DNA from: Bacillota bacterium
GTDB taxonomy: Bacteria > Bacillota > Clostridia > Lachnospirales > Lachnospiraceae
Length of the DNA: 11,228 nucleotides
Assembly: GCA_023436765.1 (NCBI GenBank)
Contig: JAEZHX010000002.1
Location: 1-11,228, forward strand
Reading direction: 5' to 3'
Made by a program: the position numbers and the translations under genes. Below the pieces are notes generated by a model, which saw only the letters and a program-made list of their open reading frames with translations, made no database searches and was not told the origin of the DNA. Position 1 is the first letter of the stretch. The number at the start of each line of letters is the position of its first letter. Below, piece after piece: positions 5,841-11,228 of the stretch.

Positions 5841-5879
5841 TATTAGGGTAGCATACCGGGTACTACCGGTATTCTAATA
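5841..5879. repeat. Nested inverted repeat in the leader of paralogue B
   Basis: The inner arms ATACCGG (5853-5859) and CCGGTAT (5866-5872) surround GTACTA. The outer arms TATTAG (5841-5846) and CTAATA (5874-5879) extend the symmetry, with unequal gaps of 6 and 1 bases. It lies between the putative -10 (5880-5888) and the ribosome binding site, so it would be a 5'-leader hairpin or an operator. Confidence 0.45.
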
Positions 5880-5888
5880 TATCATATG
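5880..5888 (-). promoter_or_regulatory. Sigma-K/E-like -10 element for paralogue B
   Basis: The minus strand reads CATATGATA (5888-5880), which fits the sigma-K -10 consensus CATANNNTA and partly that of sigma-E. Sixteen bases upstream there is GC instead of the expected AC, so the -35 support is incomplete. It lies about 60 bases before the chosen start. Confidence 0.3.
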
Positions 5889-5933
5889 CTTCATCAGACA
5901 AAATGCGACACACAATCCTACGATATTACAAAA

Positions 5934-5968
5934 AAGCACAATGAGAAGAATCAAGTCTCATTGTGCTT
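5934..5968 (-). terminator. Intrinsic terminator of the GH1 gene
   Basis: AAGCACAATGAGA (5934-5946) and its exact complement (5956-5968) form a 13-bp stem with a 9-base loop. On the minus strand the stem is followed by TTTT, and it begins 24 bases after the GH1 stop codon. Confidence 0.93.
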
Positions 5969-5992
5969 ACAGTTGTAATATGATGATAAACC

Positions 5993-7360
5993 TTATTCCA
6001 GGCTCTGACCGTTGGTTTTTATCACATTGGAGTACCAGTAGGCAGAATCCTTTAGGGTTCTTTTCTGTGTCTCATAATCCACATGGATCAGTCCGAAGCG
6101 TTCATTATAGCCTTCGGCCCATTCAAAATTATCCATAACGGACCAATAGAAGAAGCCCCGGATATCAACCCCTTCGGAGGAGGCCTTCAAAAGTTCCTTC
6201 AGATATCGGTGCATGAAATCTATTCTTCCCGGATCATGAACCTTCCCATCCAAACTGACCCAATCGGGCATGGACAGTCCGTTCTCGGCAATGATGATCG
6301 GCAGATGATACCTTTCATACAGGAACTTTGGTACATAATACATGATCTCGGGATGTACCAGCCATTTTAAAGCGGTCTTGTCAAAGCCCGTCTTTCTGGG
6401 TACCACTGCAAAGCCTAATTCACGGGAGGGATCCTTAGTAACTACAGTACCCTGATACAGGTTAATTCCTAGATAGTCCAGGGGCTGGCTGATTAGCTCC
6501 ATATCCCCGTCTTTTATGATATCAGTGGGAAAGTCCTCCTTATAAAAATCCAATCCGTCCTGTGGATAGGCTCCCGTCAGCACCGGATCGAGCCACCAGG
6601 TATTGGACCAGAGACCTCCGCCTGCAGCGCTGAAGGTAAAGGCTCTTGCAGCCTCCAGATCCTCAGCGGAGGAGGTCAAGGGGACTCCCGGGCCCGGGTT
6701 AGGGACATAGCTGATGAGTGGTGTTTTCTTTGCATGGCTCCGTATCATCTTTACGGCTTTGCCGTGTGCCAGATGCATATGATGCATCATGGTAAAGGCT
6801 TCCCGTAAGGATACACGGGCTCCCGGTGCATGACTTCCGTCGTAATGGCCTAAGATGATATGGCATTGAGGCTCATTGACAGTCATCCAATTAGTGACTC
6901 TATCGGAAAGAGCCTCTACAACGACTTTTACATAATCTGCAAACCAGTCGGTGATATCCCTGTTTGACCACCCGCCAAGATCATATAAGGTCTGAGGCAG
7001 GTCCCAATGGAATAATGTAATATAGGGTTCAATTCCGGCGGACAGTAGCTCGTCCACAAGCCGGCTGTAAAAGGCCAGTCCCTCCGGATTTACCTTGCCC
7101 TTGCCTTCGGGAAGAATTCTAGGCCAGCTGATGGAGAAGCGGTATGCCTGTAGTCCCAGTTCCTTCATCCTGGCAATATCCTCTTTAAATCTGTGATAAT
7201 GATCACAGGCAATATCCCCGTGATCCCCGTTCTTAACCTTTCCTTCTGTATGCGAGAAGGTATCCCATACAGATAAGCCCTTACCGGCTTCTGTAGCTGC
7301 TCCTTCGATCTGATATGAGGCGGCAGCTGCACCCCAGATAAAATTCTTTAGTAAACCCAC
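5993..7360 (-). CDS. GH1 beta-glucosidase, cytoplasmic
   Basis: This retaining beta-glucosidase probably splits cellobiose-like or aryl beta-glucosides taken into the cell. The whole GH1 barrel is present (455 residues from the GTG, usual size). FIWGAAAASYQIEGA is the N-terminal signature. TVNEP carries the acid/base Glu163 and IIAENG the nucleophile Glu359. HWDLPQ and NFEWAEGYNERFG line the glycone site. The Glu-Trp in the last motif favours unphosphorylated substrates over 6-phospho-glucosides. No signal peptide. The longest frame starts at an ATG at 7399, but that ATG overlaps an extended -10 (TGATATAAT, 7406-7398), so transcription should start downstream of it, and it has no ribosome binding site. 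The GTG at 7360 follows AAAGGA at about 11 bases and begins just where family proteins begin, so it is preferred; the 468-residue version is the alternative. The gene is divergent from the GH3 gene. Confidence 0.95.
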   Translation of the reverse strand: MGLLKNFIWGAAAASYQIEGAATEAGKGLSVWDTFSHTEGKVKNGDHGDIACDHYHRFKEDIARMKELGLQAYRFSISWPRILPEGKGKVNPEGLAFYSRLVDELLSAGIEPYITLFHWDLPQTLYDLGGWSNRDITDWFADYVKVVVEALSDRVTNWMTVNEPQCHIILGHYDGSHAPGARVSLREAFTMMHHMHLAHGKAVKMIRSHAKKTPLISYVPNPGPGVPLTSSAEDLEAARAFTFSAAGGGLWSNTWWLDPVLTGAYPQDGLDFYKEDFPTDIIKDGDMELISQPLDYLGINLYQGTVVTKDPSRELGFAVVPRKTGFDKTALKWLVHPEIMYYVPKFLYERYHLPIIIAENGLSMPDWVSLDGKVHDPGRIDFMHRYLKELLKASSEGVDIRGFFYWSVMDNFEWAEGYNERFGLIHVDYETQKRTLKDSAYWYSNVIKTNGQSLE

Positions 7361-7397
7361 GGTCAGTAACTTCCTTTCCTTTGTTTCGTTAGCTTCC

Positions 7398-7406
7398 ATT
7401 ATATCA
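7398..7406 (-). promoter_or_regulatory. Extended -10 promoter of the GH1 gene
   Basis: The minus strand reads TGATATAAT (7406-7398), a perfect extended -10. The hexamer at the 17-base -35 position (TTTCAT) is poor. The expected transcription start near 7391 would give a leader of about 30 bases before the GTG at 7360. Confidence 0.6.
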
Positions 7407-7434
7407 AATGTATATATGGAATGAAATGTAGAAA

Positions 7435-7454
7435 GTTATCATTCGTTATCATTT
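7435..7454. repeat. Tandem 10-bp direct repeat in the GH1/GH3 control region
   Basis: GTTATCATTC (7435-7444) is followed at once by GTTATCATTT (7445-7454), nine of ten bases identical, one helical turn apart. It lies about 30 bases upstream of the GH1 -10 on that gene's side, a position suited to a regulator binding side by side on one DNA face. Confidence 0.4.
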
Positions 7455-7487
7455 TACACCATGCTGACCCAAATAAGTACATATCAT

Positions 7488-7511
7488 CATTGTATTATGT
7501 CATGTACAATG
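7488..7511. promoter_or_regulatory. Dyad operator candidate over the GH3 promoter
   Basis: CATTGTA (7488-7494) and TACAATG (7505-7511) are exact inverted copies 10 bases apart, covering the -35 and most of the spacer of the GH3 promoter. A second, overlapping dyad, GTACAT (7477-7482) and ATGTAC (7502-7507), shares part of this region. The position would suit a repressor. No regulator gene is in the window. Confidence 0.45.
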
Positions 7512-7518
7512 GTAAAAT
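7490..7518 (+). promoter_or_regulatory. Sigma-A promoter of the GH3 gene
   Basis: TTGTAT (7490-7495), a 17-base spacer and TAAAAT (7513-7518) preceded by TGG form an extended -10 promoter. The start point should be near 7525, giving a leader of about 36 bases. The same -35 and a very similar -10 occur before the receptor gene. Confidence 0.6.
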
Positions 7519-7561
7519 ATTCTAATCAATGAGTGGGGGTTCATGGTAAGGAGGGGTAGGC

Positions 7562-9493
7562 ATGAAGAGATTGGCATTAATTATATTTTGTTTCTGTTTC
7601 CTGCTAGTGGCAGTATCCGGCTGCGCAGGGAAGGCTGGAGAACCCGGTGACAGCGAAGGAAGGTCCGGCACTGAGACAAATAGTAAGGAAGAAGCACAGG
7701 ATGTCGGGAGTGAGAAGGATTCCGAGGGAGGAGGGTCGGATACCTCCGGAAATCAGGGAGGCATCGTTTCAGCGAAGCTAAGTCCTGAGGAATTGCTTGC
7801 GACTATGACTCTGGAGGAGAAGATCGGACAGATGCTGCAGGCAGCAAGAGATGTGGCCTCCGGAGCAGATCTCCTGACACTGGGTCTAGGCTCCGTTTTA
7901 AGCGGAGGAGGCTCCTATCCGGGAAAAAATACAATAGAAGACTGGGATAAAATGATAACCGGTTATCAAAAGGCTGCACTCAAAACGGAGCTGCAGATAC
8001 CGTTTCTCTATGGATTGGATGCGGTGCATGGTCTGGCGCTCGTAAAGAATGCGGTTGTATTTCCGCATAATATAGGACTCGGTGCAGCCAATGATCCCGA
8101 GCTGATGTATCAGATGGGTGCAGCGGTAGCGGAAGAAATGAAACTGATCAAGGTTTTATGGAATTTTTCTCCTTGTGTCGCCGTGAATACGGATCCCCGT
8201 TGGGGAAGAACCTATGAATGCTATTCCTCAGATCCGACCATCGTAGCTGATCTGGCGGACGCATACCTGAAGGGGCAAACCGATCATGGGGTTGTAGCCA
8301 CGGCGAAGCATTATGTGGCGGACGGCGGTGCGGAATATGGTACCGGAGAGGGAGATTACCTGATTGACCGTGGGGATGCTTCGATAACCGAGGAGGAGCT
8401 AAGGCGGACACATCTTGTACCATATCAGAGACTGGTTGATTCGGGAGTTAAGGTTATCATGGCCTCCTTCAGCTCCTATAACGGCGTGAAGCTGCATGAG
8501 GATGAATATCTGTTGACTCAGGTACTGAAAAAGGAAATGGGTTTTGAAGGCTTTATTGTAACCGACTGGGAGGCTGTCAACGGCTTAAGCGGCCAAAGCT
8601 TTGAAGAGAATATCGTTCTGGCGGTGAATGCCGGTGTGGATATGCTGATGGAGCCCTTCCGGTACGAGGAGGCCTATGATGCTCTTCTGGCAGCAGTGAA
8701 GGATGGCAGGATAACAGAAGAAAGAATCAACGATGCAGTGTTAAGGATTCTTAAGGTGAAAAAGGAGATTGGATTATTCGAGGATCCTTATTCGGAGAAC
8801 CTAAGCCATGAGGTGACTGAGCTTGGGAGCGCGCAGTACCGGGAGCTGGCAAAACAGCTGGTGGAAGAATCACAGGTACTGCTGAAGAATGAGAACAATG
8901 TACTCCCGCTAAAGCAAGGACAGAAGATCTATGTAGTCGGTCCCGCAGCTAATAACATGGGTCTGCAGTGTGGCGGCTGGAGCCTGACCTGGCAGGGTAT
9001 CATGGACCAGGGCAGTAATAAGGTCACGGATGGGACCACCATTCTGGAGGGCCTGGAGGAATATAGTGCACAGTACGGCTTTGAAATCATTACCGAGAAG
9101 AAGCATGCCGATGAGGCTGATGTTGTGCTGCTTGCTCTTGGCGAGATTCCCTATGCGGAATATTTGGGGGATACCTCTGATCTGTCCATCACAGGAGCAC
9201 TTGCCCATCCGGATAACGCCGATGCGATTAAGCTAGCTAAGAGACTTGGTAAGCCGGTCATAGCTTTGCTTGTTGCCGGTCGTAATGTTCTGATCCAGGA
9301 TTATGCCATGGATTGGGATGGTATCGTGATGTGCTATCTGCCCGGATCAGAAGGGGATGGAATTGCCGCAGTTCTGTCCGGCGAGGTACCCTTTAGCGGT
9401 AAGCTTGCCATGCCATATTATAAAAGTGTCAATGATATCGGTAAGGAAGGTGCGGAGCTCATGTACGAATTGGGCTATGGGCTGACCTATTAA
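7562..9493 (+). CDS. GH3 beta-glucosidase lipoprotein (ExoI-like)
   Basis: A surface-anchored exo-acting retaining beta-glucosidase of 643 residues. Residues 1-21 are a lipoprotein signal ending in the lipobox AVSGC (Cys21), followed by a Gly/Ser/Glu-rich tether to about residue 70. The GH3 barrel spans about 72-400, with IPFLYGLDAVHG, DPRWGRTYE, ATAKHYVADGG and GFIVTDWEAVNG, in which Asp335 is the nucleophile. The alpha/beta sandwich domain (about 430-643) has LLKNENNVLPL, GGWSLTWQG and ALGEIPYAE, where Glu528 aligns with the acid/base of barley exo-glucanase ExoI. It ends with the family's usual ELGYGLTY and has no fibronectin-III tail. AAGGAGG lies 7 bases before the ATG. The tether means the enzyme acts outside the membrane, supplying sugars that the intracellular GH1 could not reach. 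The likely substrates are beta-glucan or cello-oligosaccharides; beta-xyloside activity is less likely. Confidence 0.95.
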   Translation: MKRLALIIFCFCFLLVAVSGCAGKAGEPGDSEGRSGTETNSKEEAQDVGSEKDSEGGGSDTSGNQGGIVSAKLSPEELLATMTLEEKIGQMLQAARDVASGADLLTLGLGSVLSGGGSYPGKNTIEDWDKMITGYQKAALKTELQIPFLYGLDAVHGLALVKNAVVFPHNIGLGAANDPELMYQMGAAVAEEMKLIKVLWNFSPCVAVNTDPRWGRTYECYSSDPTIVADLADAYLKGQTDHGVVATAKHYVADGGAEYGTGEGDYLIDRGDASITEEELRRTHLVPYQRLVDSGVKVIMASFSSYNGVKLHEDEYLLTQVLKKEMGFEGFIVTDWEAVNGLSGQSFEENIVLAVNAGVDMLMEPFRYEEAYDALLAAVKDGRITEERINDAVLRILKVKKEIGLFEDPYSENLSHEVTELGSAQYRELAKQLVEESQVLLKNENNVLPLKQGQKIYVVGPAANNMGLQCGGWSLTWQGIMDQGSNKVTDGTTILEGLEEYSAQYGFEIITEKKHADEADVVLLALGEIPYAEYLGDTSDLSITGALAHPDNADAIKLAKRLGKPVIALLVAGRNVLIQDYAMDWDGIVMCYLPGSEGDGIAAVLSGEVPFSGKLAMPYYKSVNDIGKEGAELMYELGYGLTY

Positions 9494-9494
9494 A

Positions 9495-9516
9495 AAGCGA
9501 TAAAAACATATCGCTT
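9495..9516 (+). other. Hairpin just after the GH3 stop
   Basis: AAGCGAT (9495-9501) and ATCGCTT (9510-9516) form a 7-bp stem with an 8-base loop directly after the stop codon. GGGAAG follows instead of a T-run, so it is not a good terminator. It may protect the GH3 message or mark a processing point between GH3 and GH2. Confidence 0.35.
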
Positions 9517-9545
9517 GGGAAGAACTGCGGAGTAGCGCAATAGAA

Positions 9546-9593
9546 GGCTCACTCCTTGCTCTTCCGAGGTATTGAGCCGCCATAAATTGCGGC
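9546..9593 (+). promoter_or_regulatory. Two overlapping hairpins before the GH2 gene
   Basis: GGCTCA (9546-9551) can pair with TGAGCC (9573-9578), while GCCGC (9576-9580) can pair with GCGGC (9589-9593) right before the ribosome binding site. They share bases 9576-9578, so only one can form fully at a time, as in attenuators or translational switches. No T-run follows, and no riboswitch class was recognised. Confidence 0.3.
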
Positions 9594-9606
9594 ATGGAGG
9601 AATTTT

Positions 9607-11228
9607 ATGAAATTTAAGGATGCTTTCCGTACAATGTTATTTAAGAATAAAACACAGTCCTACCACCAGCTGTACACAGAGTGGGGGGAGAAGCTTGACC
9701 CGAAGCATGTTCTGGAGGAGTATCCGAGACCCCAGCTGAGGCGTGATAATTATACGATTTTAAACGGGTATTGGAATTACTGTATCACAACAGGACCCTA
9801 TCAGCCCGGACAGACAGACGGAAGAATTCTGGTACCCTTTTCACCGGAAAGTATTCTTTCAGGAGTGAACAGGCAGCTGATGCCCGGTGAGTTTCTCTGC
9901 TACGAGAGGCCGCTGATCATTGAAGCAAAGCCTGAGGGAAAGCGCTGTATCCTGCATTTCGGAGCGGTGGACCAAAGCTGTGAGGTGCTGATCAATGGGG
10001 AATTTGCTACAGAGCATACCGGAGGGTATCTGCCCTTCTCTGCCGACATTACAGATCTGCTCGAAGAGGGCGGTAACCTGCTGACGGTCAGGGTATGGGA
10101 TACCACGGATACCTCCTATCACAGCCGGGGAAAGCAGAAGCTTAAGCGGGGAGGAATGTTTTATACAGCACAGAGTGGTATCTGGCAGACAGTATGGATG
10201 GAATGGGTGCCGGAGCAGTATATTACCTCTGTAGCCATCACCCCGGAATATAATGAGTCCAGTGTAAGAATATGGATAAATATGAATACGGAGGTGGAGC
10301 TGACTTACCGGGTTGATATTTACGAGAATCAGACCAGGATTCTAACCTATACCTCCATTCAGCCCGAATTTTCCGTCCGGTTGAAGGATTTTATCAGCTG
10401 GAGTCCGGAAAATCCCTTTCTCTACCATATGGTGATTACTGCCGGAGAGGATCAGGTGAGGAGTTATTTTGGTATGCGTACGGTCAATATTCAGGTTGAC
10501 CCGGAGGGAATGCCAAGAATCTACCTAAATCATAAGCCTTATTTCCAGAAGGGTCTTCTGGATCAGGGTTATTGGCCTGACGGCTTGTATACGGCACCCA
10601 GTGATGAGGCATTGATTTATGACATCAAGCAGGCGAAAGCGCTGGGATTTAATATGCTGAGAAAGCATTGTAAGATAGAGCCCTTAAGATGGTATTACCA
10701 CTGTGATCGACTGGGAATGCTAGTCTGGCAGGATATGGTGAATGGCGGTGAGAAAGATAATAAGCTCCTGGTCGGGTACCTGCCCACCCTATTTCCCGGT
10801 ATTGCCAGCCGCATCAGGGACCATCACTACCGGTGGTTTGGAAGAGCTAATGCTGAGGGACGCAAAGAATGGATGGCCGAATGCGAAGCCACAGTACACC
10901 TTTTATATAACCAACCATCAATCCTGTTATGGGTACCCTTCAATGAGGGCTGGGGTCAATTTGATGCCCTGAAGGTGAAAGAGTACCTGCGTACTCTGGA
11001 TCCAAGCAGGCTGATTGACCACGCCAGCGGCTGGTTTGACCAGAAGGGCGGAGACTTCGACAGTATTCATAATTACTTCCACCCGCTCAGTCTGACGATG
11101 AAGAAGCAGGCTGCGATACTTTCGGAATTCGGCGGTTTTGCTTGTTACATTCCGGACCACTCCTATTCTTACAGGATCTATGGATATCGTATCTATGTAA
11201 CAAAGGAAGACTTTGACAAAGCCTTTCA
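9607..11228 (+). CDS. GH2 family glycoside hydrolase (beta-galactosidase/glucuronidase-like), 3' end outside the window
   Basis: The frame is open for 540 residues to the window edge. GGAGG (9596-9600) lies 6 bases before the ATG. The N-terminal jelly-roll sugar-binding domain (about 40-200) has RPQLRRDNYTILNGYWNY, VPFSPES, FGAVDQSCEVLINGE and a TAQSGIWQTVW end. An immunoglobulin-like domain (about 205-300) leads to the TIM barrel (from about 305), with KHCKIEPLRWYYHCDRLG and LVWQDM. The acid/base is Glu447 in PFNEGWGQF and the nucleophile Glu507 in LSEFGG, so both catalytic residues are inside the window. There is no signal peptide, so the enzyme is cytoplasmic. The sequence belongs to the short GH2 subgroup with LWVPFNEGWGQ, whose substrates are often assigned only as beta-galactoside-like, so no gene symbol is given. 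It lies 113 bases after GH3 on the same strand and is probably read through from the GH3 promoter. Confidence 0.93.
   Translation, partial: MKFKDAFRTMLFKNKTQSYHQLYTEWGEKLDPKHVLEEYPRPQLRRDNYTILNGYWNYCITTGPYQPGQTDGRILVPFSPESILSGVNRQLMPGEFLCYERPLIIEAKPEGKRCILHFGAVDQSCEVLINGEFATEHTGGYLPFSADITDLLEEGGNLLTVRVWDTTDTSYHSRGKQKLKRGGMFYTAQSGIWQTVWMEWVPEQYITSVAITPEYNESSVRIWINMNTEVELTYRVDIYENQTRILTYTSIQPEFSVRLKDFISWSPENPFLYHMVITAGEDQVRSYFGMRTVNIQVDPEGMPRIYLNHKPYFQKGLLDQGYWPDGLYTAPSDEALIYDIKQAKALGFNMLRKHCKIEPLRWYYHCDRLGMLVWQDMVNGGEKDNKLLVGYLPTLFPGIASRIRDHHYRWFGRANAEGRKEWMAECEATVHLLYNQPSILLWVPFNEGWGQFDALKVKEYLRTLDPSRLIDHASGWFDQKGGDFDSIHNYFHPLSLTMKKQAAILSEFGGFACYIPDHSYSYRIYGYRIYVTKEDFDKAF

Noticed and set aside
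8148..8423. Antisense 91-residue frame within GH3
   Set aside because: It is a shadow of the strongly conserved GH3 barrel with no start signals.
9859..10122. Minus-strand frames within GH2
   Set aside because: They are antisense to the GH2 sugar-binding domain, with no ribosome binding site or motif.

Overview
The window looks like chromosomal DNA of a low-to-mid GC, endospore-forming, plant-polysaccharide-using Firmicute, most likely a Lachnospiraceae-type Clostridium. This is inferred from strong AAGGAGG-type ribosome binding sites, extended -10 promoters, a methyl-accepting chemotaxis protein, Cys-rich coat-like small proteins and a cluster of GH1, GH3 and GH2 glycosidases. No mobile element, CRISPR array, tRNA or rRNA was seen.

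Left part (1-1570, plus strand): the 3' end of a P-loop kinase-like gene, a leader with two very small overlapping reading frames, and a class I mannose-6-phosphate isomerase (manA-type). Facing it (1579-3726, minus) is a 715-residue chemotaxis receptor of unusual build: two membrane helices with almost no outside loop, a HAMP-like segment and signalling coiled coil, then a complete ribose/LacI-type sugar-binding domain at the C terminus, which must lie in the cytoplasm. A 26-bp perfect palindrome separates the two convergent genes.

Middle part (3932-5820): a rhodanese-domain lipoprotein (minus), an unknown 76-residue acidic protein (plus), a strong bidirectional terminator, and two tandem minus-strand paralogues (141 and 105 residues). 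These share identical Cys/Gly motifs and look like small spore-coat or exosporium-type proteins. Each paralogue has a dyad in its leader, and one has a sigma-K/E-like -10 element.

Right part (5993-11228): a cytoplasmic GH1 beta-glucosidase (minus), divergent from a GH3 beta-glucosidase lipoprotein (plus) that is followed by a GH2 enzyme running off the window. The shared GH1/GH3 control region holds recognisable promoters and several dyads and direct repeats that could be operators. Together these genes suggest surface trimming of beta-linked oligosaccharides by GH3, uptake by transporters outside the window, intracellular hydrolysis by GH1 (and probably GH2), and sugar-phosphate interconversion by ManA. 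The receptor may link the intracellular sugar state to motility.

Several starts were moved inward from the longest frame because of ribosome binding site or promoter positions: the rhodanese, both coat-like paralogues and GH1.
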